NCBI RefSeq assembly: GCF_015482585.1
Contig: NZ_CP049742.1
Coordinates: 1,260,501-1,324,500 of the forward strand
Origin: Mangrovibacillus cuniculi
Lineage (GTDB): Bacteria > Bacillota > Bacilli > Bacillales > R1DC41
Direction of reading: 5' to 3'
Length of the DNA: 64,000 nucleotides
The notes below the pieces were generated by a model that searched no databases, was not told where the DNA came from, and worked only from the letters and a program-made list of their open reading frames with translations. Shown here in pieces: positions 54,304-63,605 of the stretch. Made by a program: the position numbers and the translations under genes. Position 1 is the first letter of the stretch; every line of letters begins with the position of its first letter.

Positions 54304-54335
54304 TGTACATACCCGATAAATTTCGGGTATGTACA
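54304..54335 (-). other. Perfect hairpin between aspB and asnS
   Basis: TGTACATACCCGA and TCGGGTATGTACA arms, 13 bp, loop of six. No U run follows on either strand, so it may be a processing or attenuation site inside the operon instead of a full terminator. Confidence 0.6.
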
Positions 54336-54341
54336 GTCACT

Positions 54342-55541
54342 CTATTGTTGCACTTTTACTTTTTCTTCCACAAACTTATGAATACGATCTAACGCTTTTT
54401 CAAATTGCGCTAGTGATGTAGCATAGGATAATCGAATATAATCATTTGCACCGAATCCTGATCCCGGAATAACCGCTACATTCGCTTCCTCTAAAAGAGC
54501 TTTTGCAAAATCATCTACGGAAGCGTAACCCGTTAATTTCGCTGCTTGTGCTACATTTGGAAACAGGTAAAATGCTCCTTGTGGTTTAAGGCAATGAAAG
54601 CCTGGAATGCTATTAATTGTATCAATAACGGAATTTAATCTTGATTCAAATGACTGTCTCATTTCTTCAACAGATTCCTGAGAACCATTGTATGCTGCAA
54701 TAGATGCGTATTGAGACGTCGTTGTTGGGTTTGAAGTGGAATGACTTGCTAAGTCTGTCATGGCACCAATAATCTCTCTATTTCCAAGTGCATATCCAAT
54801 TCTCCATCCTGTCATGGAGTGGGATTTAGATACTCCATTTATGATGATTGTTTGCTCACGTAATTCTTTTGATAACTCAGCAATGGACACATGTTTCTCT
54901 GCACCATATACTAGTTTTTCATAGATTTCGTCGCTAATAATAAGAATATTGTGCGCTAAACAAATCTCCCCTATTGCTTTTAATTCATCAGCAGTATAAA
55001 GCATACCTGTAGGGTTACTAGGAGAATTGATAATTACTGCTCTAGTCTTTTCTGTAATAACACTTTTTAGTTGATCAGGCGTTATCTTGAATTGATTTTC
55101 TTCTTTTCCTTCTAAGTATATCGGTGTACCTTCTGCTAGCTTTACCTGCTCTGGATAACTAACCCAGTAAGGAGTAGGAATAATGACTTCATCTCCTTCA
55201 TTTAGTAAAACTTGAAATAGTGTAAACAACCCATGCTTTGCTCCATTCGTAACGATTACTTCATTTGGAGCATAATTAATGCCTTGATCTCTACTTGTTT
55301 TCTCTATAATTGCTTTCTTTAATGCCGGTAATCCACCAGAAGGAGTATACTTGGTAAACCCTTCATCCATTGAGTTTTTAGCTGCTTCTAGAATGTGTAC
55401 TGGTGTATTAAAATCTGGCTCGCCAGCTCCAAGTCCAATTACATCTACACCATTATCTTTTAATTCTTTTGCTTTTGCTGTTATTGCTAAGGTTGTAGAA
55501 GGTGTTAATGACTGGACTCTATTTGCTAATGTGAATTTCAT
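54342..55541 (-). CDS. aspB: Aspartate aminotransferase
   Basis: 399 residues from the ATG at 55541 (GGAGGAG upstream). Fold-type I PLP enzyme: GAGEPDFNTP, NSPSNPTGMLY, the PLP lysine in NGVSKSHSMTGWRIGYALG, and the carboxylate-binding Arg in DYIRLSYA. Converts oxaloacetate and glutamate to aspartate. Between ypmB and asnS. Confidence 0.96.
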   Translation of the reverse strand: MKFTLANRVQSLTPSTTLAITAKAKELKDNGVDVIGLGAGEPDFNTPVHILEAAKNSMDEGFTKYTPSGGLPALKKAIIEKTSRDQGINYAPNEVIVTNGAKHGLFTLFQVLLNEGDEVIIPTPYWVSYPEQVKLAEGTPIYLEGKEENQFKITPDQLKSVITEKTRAVIINSPSNPTGMLYTADELKAIGEICLAHNILIISDEIYEKLVYGAEKHVSIAELSKELREQTIIINGVSKSHSMTGWRIGYALGNREIIGAMTDLASHSTSNPTTTSQYASIAAYNGSQESVEEMRQSFESRLNSVIDTINSIPGFHCLKPQGAFYLFPNVAQAAKLTGYASVDDFAKALLEEANVAVIPGSGFGANDYIRLSYATSLAQFEKALDRIHKFVEEKVKVQQ

Positions 55542-55558
55542 GACAATACTCCTCCATT

Positions 55559-56038
55559 TTATAAATTCTCGATGTTTCTCCACCATTCACCGGTTTCGAA
55601 GTGCACGTAATAGTAGTTTAACTTTTCTCGATCATTTAAATATGCCATTTCCCAAACTGGTCCTACTTTTTCAATACCAAGCTTTGTATGTAAAAGCTTA
55701 GCTGGACTCTTTTCTCGTTGAAGCATTTCCATTGCTTCTTCTTTTGAAACTCCCTGACTCACTCTTACTTCCGTTTTGTTTTCATAATCATCTTGAGGAA
55801 CAAAAACATATACTTCTTGCGATTGGGTGTTCTTTCCCGCCAGTACATAGTAAGGTTTCGCCCCGTAATACGTGTGTGCATTTGTCACGGAACTTAACCA
55901 ATTTTCTTCTAGAGCAATTTGTTTAATTGTTTCTTCTTGCTGATTTTTTTCTTTTGTGGCATCAACGTATAACCAAGCTCCACCAATAGTAAGCACGAAT
56001 AAAATCGCCACCAAAGAAGTAATAATCCATTTCACCAT
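55559..56038 (-). CDS. ypmB: TseB-like membrane protein YpmB
   Basis: 159 residues from the ATG at 56038, seven bases after AGAGG. One N-terminal membrane anchor (VKWIITSLVAILFVLTIGG), then two small extracytoplasmic PepSY-like/DUF5590 domains (SKEEAMEMLQREKSPAKLL). TseB of B. subtilis regulates PBP2A in cell elongation. aspB follows 17 nt later. Confidence 0.88.
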   Translation of the reverse strand: MVKWIITSLVAILFVLTIGGAWLYVDATKEKNQQEETIKQIALEENWLSSVTNAHTYYGAKPYYVLAGKNTQSQEVYVFVPQDDYENKTEVRVSQGVSKEEAMEMLQREKSPAKLLHTKLGIEKVGPVWEMAYLNDREKLNYYYVHFETGEWWRNIENL

Positions 56039-56048
56039 ATCCATACCT

Positions 56049-56219
56049 CTATGTTCGATATATTGTAATGACAGCTTTACTTTGATCTTCTTGATCTAAA
56101 GCTAAACCAAACATTAAGTCTTGTTCTTTTAATGTTCTGTTTAATGTATCAACCACTTTATATAGTTCATCTGTATATCCAATTGTTACTGTGGATAAAA
56201 CTTCAATATTAGTACCCAT
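56049..56219 (-). CDS. ypmA: YpmA (DUF4264) small protein
   Basis: 56 residues, MGTNIEVLSTVTIGYTDEL onwards, ending AVITIYRT. Near-identical in layout to YpmA of B. subtilis, also 56 residues. GGAGG precedes the ATG, only 12 nt after dinG. No motif beyond the family; unknown role. Confidence 0.88.
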   Translation of the reverse strand: MGTNIEVLSTVTIGYTDELYKVVDTLNRTLKEQDLMFGLALDQEDQSKAVITIYRT

Positions 56220-56231
56220 AATGATCCTCCA

Positions 56232-59009
56232 TTAGTTTAACCATTCATTTGTTCTATCTAATAATTCATCTACGTAAACTTCTTCTACTGGTAAAGGTGG
56301 TATGGACTGAATAAATGACTTCCCATAAGAAGTGGTAGTTATTCTTCGATCAAAAACAACTACAATTCCTTTATCCGTAGATTTACGAATTAATCTACCA
56401 AATCCCTGCTTAAAAGTAATAATTGCATCTGGCAAAGATACAGTAGAAAATACGTTCTTACCATCCCGTTTACAATTTTCCATTTTCGCCTCCATGATTG
56501 GTTCGTCCAGTGGAGTAAACGGTAGTCGCACCATAACAAGACAACTTAAGTCTTCTCCAGGAATATCAATCCCTTCCCAAAAACTACTAGTGCCTAATAA
56601 AATAGCTTTGTCATACTTCGTAAAGTTCTTTGTTAACCTTCCTCTACTGCCCCCTGATATTCCTTGAGCTAGTAACGCATAATCTTCTAACATTCCACTT
56701 TCTTTTAGGAGATCATATGTCTTTCTCAACATATCGTAAGACGTAAATAAAATTAACATTCTTCCTTGTGTAGTTTGAGCAAGGGGAATAAGAACATTCG
56801 AAATAGCTTCTACATACTCTTGAGAAGAAACTTCTTTAATATCTGGAATCTCTTTTGGCACAAACAGCTTTGCTTGTTGTTGGTACTCATATGGAGAAGG
56901 AATTATCTGTTCTACCAATGTATCCTTCTTAAATCCCCACTCTGATTTCACATAATCAAACGACCCTTTGACAGTTAAGGTAGCGGAAGTAAGTACAGTA
57001 GAAGATACAGAAGAGAACAGTTTCTCCTGAAGAATGTCGTCAACTTTTACCGGTTGTAATCGAATAGATATGGAATTAGGTAGAGACTTTTTATCACCTG
57101 CTAACCAAATACTTTGATCTAACATATTAATAGGTTTTGACAACATCTCTACTAAAGCTAATTTAGAGTCCCATTCTATTAAATGACCGTAAATTCGCTC
57201 GATGATGACATTCGTTTCTTCTGATTGATTTTCTATATTCTTACACCATTCCAAATGATTGACAAAAGCATTTTTCACTAATTTCCAAATTTCCATAAGA
57301 CGCTCAGCTGCAAGTTGGATTGCGTTTTTTACAGAGTCATCTAACTTGGCATAAGCAATAGATACCTTCGAATAAGAGTCATATTTCTTTTTTTGTGTAA
57401 GTGTGGAAGACAGGATAGCAAACAGTTCTTCCCCTAAAAATTCTATGTCAGCTAACCATCTTTCCATCGATTCTTGATTTGGTAAGTTTGCATCTAGTTG
57501 TATTGGTAAGTCAAAAAATTCCCGAATATAACCACTTCGATCCACTTTACCTAATTGGCCTAACATGAATTTCCAATAACTATAACTCCAATCATTACCC
57601 GAATGATTCCTTGCAGCATTTTCTAAATGATGTGCTTCATCAATAACCAGTGTTTTAACACTTGCATCCATATCATGACTTAACAGATAGGCATGATTAG
57701 TAACAATAATATCGGCTTTTTTTGCTTTCTTTCTTGCACGCAAAGCAAAATCTTTGGAAATCCACGGGTCTTTTTGTTGATCTTGATACCATCCACTATG
57801 TTTAATTTTCTCCCAAAACATCCAACCAGCGGAGGATAAATTCACTTCATCAATATCACCTGTTTTAGTTTGTAACAACCAAACAAGCAGTTGCATTTTT
57901 GTTAACGCTATATCAAACTGTGTCTCATATACTTTAAGAGATTGTTCAAATTTAAATAGAGATAAGTAATGACTTCTCCCTTTTAAAACACAATAATTAA
58001 TTGGGAATGGAACGATTTGTTCTAATTGAATTAACTCTTTTTCTACCAATTGATGTTGGAGTGGAACTGTGTATGTACTCACGACCGCTTGCGTGTTCGT
58101 TTTAACTGAGTGAAAAGCGAGTGGCAGTAAGTATGCTAATGATTTACCTACTCCAGTTCCTGCTTCAATACAAATGGATGTTTCTGACATAATCGATGAA
58201 TAAATGGAGTCCATCATCTCAAATTGTCCATTCCTACTTTCATACATAGGCCAATGCTTTTGAAGAAGATTTATTTTTTCTTCTTTTGTTTCCGGAAAAT
58301 CCGCAACCCTTAGTGGGATGTCTTTAGATACTTCTTGTTCTTTCTTTAATGCAATTCCTCTAAAGATCTCTATGGCAGGATCTAATCTTTCTACATGCTC
58401 TCTCTTTTTGTGCAACACGTCTTCGATGATCGAGAATAGATTGCTTTTAAGCGAATAAGATAGCTCTAGTAACTGTTCTAAGGTTACTAAAGGATAGGTA
58501 TATAATTCATCTATCATTTTTATTAGTAACCTTGCCGTTACTAGCGCATCATCTTTCGCCCTATGTGGTTGATCATGTGCAAAATCATGTCGATCGGATA
58601 GTTCAGAGAGTTTATAACTGTCTGCAGTTGGAAAGACCATTTTAGCGAATTCAACCGTATCGATAATTTTCGGGCTAATTCTAGCATATCCTGCGCCTGT
58701 TAAGGCATCTTGTAAAAAATTCAAATCAAAAAACACATTATGTGCTACAAAAATGGCACCATCTAGTTTTTGAAGAATCGTTGGCGCTATTTGATCAAAT
58801 GTCGGAGCACCTTCGACCATATCATCCGTGATTGTCGTTAATTCGGAGATGAAAGGTGGGATCTTCAACATTGGATTAATTAAAGTAGAATATGTATCCG
58901 TTATTGTATTATTTTCAACAATGACACAGGCAAACTCAATTACTTTATCCCCTTTTTTCGGAGAATTACCTGTTGTCTCTAAATCCACTACAACAAAACG
59001 TTGTACCAT
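56232..59009 (-). CDS. dinG: DinG family helicase with N-terminal exonuclease domain
   Basis: 925 residues from the ATG at 59009. Residues 1-170 form a DEDD 3'-5' exonuclease (VVVDLETTG, HNVFFDLNFLQDAL, HRAKDDALVTARLL). The helicase follows with Walker A EAGTGVGKSLAY near residue 282 and DEAHHLEN, motif VI QGFGRLIRKSTDKG. The four-Cys Fe-S cluster of E. coli DinG is not evident. Typical Firmicute fusion. Starts the dinG-ypmA-ypmB-aspB-asnS operon. Confidence 0.95.
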   Translation of the reverse strand: MVQRFVVVDLETTGNSPKKGDKVIEFACVIVENNTITDTYSTLINPMLKIPPFISELTTITDDMVEGAPTFDQIAPTILQKLDGAIFVAHNVFFDLNFLQDALTGAGYARISPKIIDTVEFAKMVFPTADSYKLSELSDRHDFAHDQPHRAKDDALVTARLLIKMIDELYTYPLVTLEQLLELSYSLKSNLFSIIEDVLHKKREHVERLDPAIEIFRGIALKKEQEVSKDIPLRVADFPETKEEKINLLQKHWPMYESRNGQFEMMDSIYSSIMSETSICIEAGTGVGKSLAYLLPLAFHSVKTNTQAVVSTYTVPLQHQLVEKELIQLEQIVPFPINYCVLKGRSHYLSLFKFEQSLKVYETQFDIALTKMQLLVWLLQTKTGDIDEVNLSSAGWMFWEKIKHSGWYQDQQKDPWISKDFALRARKKAKKADIIVTNHAYLLSHDMDASVKTLVIDEAHHLENAARNHSGNDWSYSYWKFMLGQLGKVDRSGYIREFFDLPIQLDANLPNQESMERWLADIEFLGEELFAILSSTLTQKKKYDSYSKVSIAYAKLDDSVKNAIQLAAERLMEIWKLVKNAFVNHLEWCKNIENQSEETNVIIERIYGHLIEWDSKLALVEMLSKPINMLDQSIWLAGDKKSLPNSISIRLQPVKVDDILQEKLFSSVSSTVLTSATLTVKGSFDYVKSEWGFKKDTLVEQIIPSPYEYQQQAKLFVPKEIPDIKEVSSQEYVEAISNVLIPLAQTTQGRMLILFTSYDMLRKTYDLLKESGMLEDYALLAQGISGGSRGRLTKNFTKYDKAILLGTSSFWEGIDIPGEDLSCLVMVRLPFTPLDEPIMEAKMENCKRDGKNVFSTVSLPDAIITFKQGFGRLIRKSTDKGIVVVFDRRITTTSYGKSFIQSIPPLPVEEVYVDELLDRTNEWLN

Positions 59010-59081
59010 AATTGTATACACCTAATTTCTTTACCATCTAAATTCATTCTATCATATCTAAAGAGGGAAAAATAATATAAC

Positions 59082-59112
59082 AAGCCCAAGGACATATTTT
59101 CTCCTTGGGCTT
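59082..59112 (-). terminator. panD terminator
   Basis: AAGCCCAAGGA and TCCTTGGGCTT arms, then TTATATTATTTTT on the minus strand. Confidence 0.88.
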
Positions 59113-59122
59113 CTACATACTA

Positions 59123-59506
59123 TTATAAAATAGTGGCTTCTGGCTCTCTTCCAATCATTTCTAAAATACGATTTTCACTATCCATAATAGCCACTTTTGG
59201 CTCATGGTATCTAGCTTCTTCATTAGATAGGGAGACATAAGAAATAATAATAACCGTATCTCCTACTTGAACTAATCTAGCTGCTGCCCCATTTAAACAA
59301 ATTACCCCAGAGCCTCTTTTCCCTGGAATAATGTACGTTTCAAGTCTAGCTCCATTGTTATTATTTACAATCTGGACTTTTTCATTTGGTAACATATCTA
59401 CAGCATCTAAAATATCCTCATCAATGGTAATACTTCCAACGTAGTTTAAGTTTGCTTCCGTCACCGTTGCACGATGGATTTTCCCATTCATCATTGTTCT
59501 ATTCAT
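59123..59506 (-). CDS. panD: Aspartate 1-decarboxylase
   Basis: 127 residues. Self-cleavage site Gly24-Ser25 in YVGSIT, which yields the pyruvoyl cofactor; Lys9, Tyr58-region RLETYIIPG and NGAAARL are also kept. Makes beta-alanine for pantothenate. ATG overlaps the panC stop (TGATG). Confidence 0.97.
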   Translation of the reverse strand: MNRTMMNGKIHRATVTEANLNYVGSITIDEDILDAVDMLPNEKVQIVNNNNGARLETYIIPGKRGSGVICLNGAAARLVQVGDTVIIISYVSLSNEEARYHEPKVAIMDSENRILEMIGREPEATIL

Positions 59507-60366
59507 CACTCATTCTCCTCTACAGTAAGTATCACGTTGTCAATTAATCGTGCATTTTTATATTGAACTGCTGCAGCGATAATAATCTTACCTTTTAATT
59601 CTTTCATACTCTCTAACTCTGGATACGAATATATTTCTATATACTCTAATGTGCCATGTTTGCCTTCATCAAATTCATTCATCATCAGTTGAGCAATTTC
59701 ATCTGAAATTACCATATTATTTTTTTGTACTTGCTTTTGCATTTTAAGTAAGGTTTGGTAGATAATAGGTGCTTCTTTTCGCTCATCTTCTGTTAATCTT
59801 ACATTTCGAGAACTCTTAGCTAACCCATCATCTTCTCTCACGGTTGGAACTGGTCTAATTTCGACCGAAAAAGATAAATCATCTACTAAACCTTGAATAA
59901 CCGCAACTTGTTGAGCATCTTTTAAACCAAAATAAGCAACATCCGGCTCCACAATGTTAAATAACTTAGAAACAACTGTAACAACACCGTCAAAATGTCC
60001 TTCTCTCTTTTTACCACAAAGGACATTTACTCTTTTTTGTACAGTCATGGTTATGGTTGGTTCCTTTGGATACATCTCTTCCACAGAAGGATAGAACAGA
60101 ATATCTACTCCGACTTCTCTTGCTAGAGCTTCATCTCGCTCAAAGTCTCTAGGGTAAGAATCAAAGTCTTCATTTGGTCCAAATTGTAATGGATTAACAA
60201 AAATACTCATAACTACTAAATCTTGTTCTTGTTTTGCTTGAGATACTAGAGTTAAGTGCCCCTCATGAAGATACCCCATTGTCGGGACAAAACCTACCGA
60301 CAAGCCATTTTCCTTTTCGGCTCTAATTATATTTTTTAACTCGTTAATTGTAGTAGTAATTTTCAC
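59506..60366 (-). CDS. panC: Pantothenate synthetase
   Basis: 286 residues, GTG start overlapping the panB stop as GTGA. Nucleotidyl-transferase motif [17 protein letters not shown], and the KMSKS-like AKSSRN loop. Joins pantoate and beta-alanine with ATP. Confidence 0.97.
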   Translation of the reverse strand: MKITTTINELKNIIRAEKENGLSVGFVPTMGYLHEGHLTLVSQAKQEQDLVVMSIFVNPLQFGPNEDFDSYPRDFERDEALAREVGVDILFYPSVEEMYPKEPTITMTVQKRVNVLCGKKREGHFDGVVTVVSKLFNIVEPDVAYFGLKDAQQVAVIQGLVDDLSFSVEIRPVPTVREDDGLAKSSRNVRLTEDERKEAPIIYQTLLKMQKQVQKNNMVISDEIAQLMMNEFDEGKHGTLEYIEIYSYPELESMKELKGKIIIAAAVQYKNARLIDNVILTVEENE

Positions 60367-61202
60367 TTGCGAATGCCTCCATAAAGCCCGGTTAATTCTT
60401 CTTCCTTCATGGTGAAGGTATGTTTTTCGGATGGGAATTTCCTTTCTTTCACCTCAGAAACATATTGCTTTACAGCTGTTGTTATCGATTCATTTATGTC
60501 AGCATAGGCTTGAACAAACTTAGGCAATCGATCAACTCCATAACGAACCAGATCGTGGAAAACTAATACTTGGCCATCACAGTCCACTCCTGCACCAATA
60601 CCAATCGTTGGAATAGTTAGTGTTTCCTGCACAATTTTCCCCACTTGTCTTGGGATACACTCTAACACGAGTGCCATTGCTCCCGCTTCTTGACAAGCTT
60701 TTGCATCTTCGACAAGTTTCTGTGCTGCTTCTGTTGTTTTCCCCTGTACTTTGTATCCACCTAAAACACCAACCATTTGAGGTGTTAAACCTAGGTGAGC
60801 TACAACAGGAATTCCCGCATTAGTTAAAAATTTTATAACATCTATTACTTCTCCTGATCCTTCCACCTTTACGGCTTGTGCACCAGTTTCTTGAATTAAT
60901 CGTCTAGCATTATGCATCGTTTCTTCTTTTGAAATGTGATAAGACATGAAAGGCATATCTACCACAGTAAACGTATTTGGCGCACCACGTTTTACTGCTT
61001 TTGCATGATGAATCATATCTTCCAGTGTCACAGCTACAGTAGATTCGTATCCTAATACGACCATTCCTAATGAGTCTCCTACTAGAATCATATCTACTTC
61101 TGCGTGCTCTACTAATTTAGCAGTTGGATAATCATATGCAGTAATCATCGTAATTTTTTCTTCGTTTTGTTTCATTTTTAAGAAGTCTGTAGATTGTTTC
61201 AA
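60363..61202 (-). CDS. panB: Ketopantoate hydroxymethyltransferase
   Basis: 279 residues with a TTG start after AAAGGAGG. Magnesium site in LVGDSLGMV and VVDMPFMSY, catalytic Glu in [24 protein letters not shown] near 200. Uses methylene-THF to form ketopantoate, the first pantothenate step. Headed by a 190-nt leader. Confidence 0.97.
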   Translation of the reverse strand: MKQSTDFLKMKQNEEKITMITAYDYPTAKLVEHAEVDMILVGDSLGMVVLGYESTVAVTLEDMIHHAKAVKRGAPNTFTVVDMPFMSYHISKEETMHNARRLIQETGAQAVKVEGSGEVIDVIKFLTNAGIPVVAHLGLTPQMVGVLGGYKVQGKTTEAAQKLVEDAKACQEAGAMALVLECIPRQVGKIVQETLTIPTIGIGAGVDCDGQVLVFHDLVRYGVDRLPKFVQAYADINESITTAVKQYVSEVKERKFPSEKHTFTMKEEELTGLYGGIRK

Positions 61203-61406
61203 GTTTGTTTCCTCCTTTTAGAGGTCACAGTGGTGTGAATGAGCAGACAAATAAAAGTCCTCAACATACCTATGCAGAGGACGATTTTACCGTATATAAC
61301 CCATTCGACCCTCTGTCCCTGTCCATATTCTGGATCAAGGCAGAACCCCAATAATGTAATTACAAAAGGTTCAGTTCAAGATTGATACTGCCCGCATTCA
61401 TTATAA
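61203..61406 (-). promoter_or_regulatory. panBCD promoter and structured leader, candidate pan motif
   Basis: Extended -10 TGTTATAAT (TATAAT at 61401-61406). The leader can form GAACC (61343-61347) with GGTTC (61368-61372) and several alternative stems with unpaired A residues, then the terminator-like hairpin at 61251-61282. The position agrees with the conserved pan RNA motif described upstream of panB in Bacillales, but its consensus could not be checked here. Confidence 0.5.
61251..61282 (-). terminator. Terminator-like hairpin in the panB leader
   Basis: GTCCTC and GAGGAC arms with a 14-nt loop and TTTTATTTG on the minus strand, 50 nt ahead of the panB start. May act as an attenuator. 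Confidence 0.6.
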
Positions 61407-61452
61407 CAAAGGTCGCATGAGAGCGATAGTATAATTGCTTCATCTTACCAGA

Positions 61453-62427
61453 TTATAAAATTTCTATATCTGCGGAATAGATTGGGACGATCCTTCCATT
61501 AGAAAGCTCCAGTTCCAAAACTCCTTTGTCTGTAATCCCGCGCATTATTCCTTGATATGTACCTTGTAATGTTCTTGCTTGTATTTCTTGACCAATAGAT
61601 TGAACATAGGACTCCCACAACAACTTTATCGGCGCAAATCCATGCTTTTCATAAATGTCTAATAACTTTTCGACTTTCTCCCAAATAAGCTGTGCTAGCT
61701 TAACTCTCGATTGCTTTTCACCTGTTTCTATCAACAACGAACTAGCAATAGACTTTAATTCTTCTGGGAATTCTTCTGTATTCACATTAATCCCTGTTCC
61801 AATAATCATGTAATGGATAACATCCATCTCAGATTGTAACTCTGTTAAGATTCCAGCAATTTTCTTACTACCTACAAGAATATCATTAGGCCACTTTATC
61901 GTTGGTATAATCCCTGTTAATTCTTCGATACTTTGTGCAATAGCTACAGCAACAACTAATGTAATAGGTGGGGCTTCTTGTGGATGAATAGTTGGTCTCA
62001 GGATGGTACTCATCCATATACCTGTATTCTTAGGAGAACTCCACTGTCTTGTCATTCTTCCTCTTCCGGAAGTTTGTTCTTCTGCCATAATGACCGTTCC
62101 ATGTTTGGCACCATCTTTTGCTTTTTCATGTGCTATTATTTGCGTAGAAGACACGGATTCATACAATTCGATAACTTGACCAATATGACTGGTGTTTAAT
62201 TGATAGAGTAATTCACTTTTACTAAACTGATCACTGTTGCCTATTAAGCGATACCCTTTTCTTCTTATTGCCTCAATTTCAAAACCATCTTGTCTTAATT
62301 CATCCATTGCCTTCCAAATAGCTTGTCTCGAGCACCCCAGCTCCTGTGCAATTTGTTGGCCAGATATGTACTCATTACCCATCGAACTAAACATTTTTAT
62401 TAGTTGTTGTTTGACCGATGTAACCAC
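61453..62427 (-). CDS. birA: Biotin protein ligase/biotin repressor BirA
   Basis: 324 residues, GTG start inside the cca end (28-nt overlap). N-terminal winged helix (residues 18-60, ISGQQIAQELGCSRQAIWKAM) for operator binding, then ligase core with biotinyl-AMP loop SGRGRMTRQWSS and KWPNDILVGSKKIAGIL, and a C-terminal SH3-like domain. Biotinylates carboxylases and represses biotin genes. Confidence 0.95.
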   Translation of the reverse strand: MVTSVKQQLIKMFSSMGNEYISGQQIAQELGCSRQAIWKAMDELRQDGFEIEAIRRKGYRLIGNSDQFSKSELLYQLNTSHIGQVIELYESVSSTQIIAHEKAKDGAKHGTVIMAEEQTSGRGRMTRQWSSPKNTGIWMSTILRPTIHPQEAPPITLVVAVAIAQSIEELTGIIPTIKWPNDILVGSKKIAGILTELQSEMDVIHYMIIGTGINVNTEEFPEELKSIASSLLIETGEKQSRVKLAQLIWEKVEKLLDIYEKHGFAPIKLLWESYVQSIGQEIQARTLQGTYQGIMRGITDKGVLELELSNGRIVPIYSADIEIL

Positions 62428-63605
62428 TCATTCATCACCCACTTTTCAATAGCATCTTTTTCGTTAGGTAAATTTCGTGAAAGGATTTCTTTCTCTATTA
62501 ATTCTAAACACTCTTTAATCCAGGGACCACCCTTTTTATTTGCCCATGCTTGAAGGTCTTTTCCAGTTACTGCTAAGAGATCACCATTTTTAATGGCAAG
62601 AGTATCTATTCTTTCTTCGATGTCTTTTTTAGAAAAGTAGGAGTTTCCGATACTGTTCATTAACTTCTCGATAGAAAGAATGGTAGGAAGCTCAACGTTG
62701 TATAAGTCATAATCTGTCCAATCTCTTTGTAACCGTTGATAAAATACTTGTAGTAACAAACGACAATCTTTAATTCTTTTATTAGAAGCTTTCCACTGTT
62801 TCAATAGTGTACTTGGATCGTCTATCTTTAAACAATAAAACAATAACGTCCAACGTTCGGTAATAGTTAAATGACTTAAACGGAACGTATGAAATAATTT
62901 TAAAAGCTCTCTATTCCTCTTGATTCCTGGTAAATAGTCACTCAGCTTTAAGGAAAGAAAATCAGCCCAGTAGATACTTACATATTCCCCAAGTAATAAT
63001 TTCTCGAATTCTTGTAGCTTTCGTTCAATCGCAATGTGTTCTAGCAACGCAGCGTTATTCTCCAGACCTTCTCTACAAGTTTTATCCATAGTAAAACCTA
63101 ATTGCGATTGAAAACGAATGGCTCTCATCATTCGAAGAGCATCTTCTTGGAATCGTTCATCTGCCGATCCCACAGTTCTTATCACTTTTTGCTCTATATC
63201 TTCTAAACCATTAAAAGGGTCTACAAATTCACCATTAGCATTCATCGCTATTGCATTTATTGTAAAATCTCTTCTCTGTAAATCTTCTTCTAAATTACGC
63301 ACAAAGGATACTTCAGATGGCCTTCTAAAGTCTTCATACCCTTTTTCTGTTCTAAACGTGGTAATCTCGTAACCTTCTCCATTATGTATAACTAGAATAG
63401 TCCCATGCTCAATTCCTACATCTACTGTTTTCGGGAAAATACCTTTTACTTCTTGAGGAAGAGCTGAAGTAGCAATATCTACATCATTTACTTCTCGACC
63501 AATAATTAGGTCTCTTACAGCTCCTCCAACAAAATAAGCTTGAAATCCCGCTTCTTCTATTTTTTTTAGTATTGGAAGTGCTTGTTTAAACTGTTCGCTT
63601 AACAT
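62400..63605 (-). CDS. cca: CCA-adding tRNA nucleotidyltransferase
   Basis: 401 residues from the ATG at 63605 (four codons later than an ATG at 63617; both overlap the bshA end). Motif A GGAVRDLIIGREVNDVDIAT with the two metal aspartates, motif B RRDFTINA, motif C NPFNGLEDI, and motif D EDALRMMRAIRF. Class II enzyme that adds or repairs the 3' CCA end. Confidence 0.96.
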   Translation of the reverse strand: MLSEQFKQALPILKKIEEAGFQAYFVGGAVRDLIIGREVNDVDIATSALPQEVKGIFPKTVDVGIEHGTILVIHNGEGYEITTFRTEKGYEDFRRPSEVSFVRNLEEDLQRRDFTINAIAMNANGEFVDPFNGLEDIEQKVIRTVGSADERFQEDALRMMRAIRFQSQLGFTMDKTCREGLENNAALLEHIAIERKLQEFEKLLLGEYVSIYWADFLSLKLSDYLPGIKRNRELLKLFHTFRLSHLTITERWTLLFYCLKIDDPSTLLKQWKASNKRIKDCRLLLQVFYQRLQRDWTDYDLYNVELPTILSIEKLMNSIGNSYFSKKDIEERIDTLAIKNGDLLAVTGKDLQAWANKKGGPWIKECLELIEKEILSRNLPNEKDAIEKWVMNEWLHRSNNN

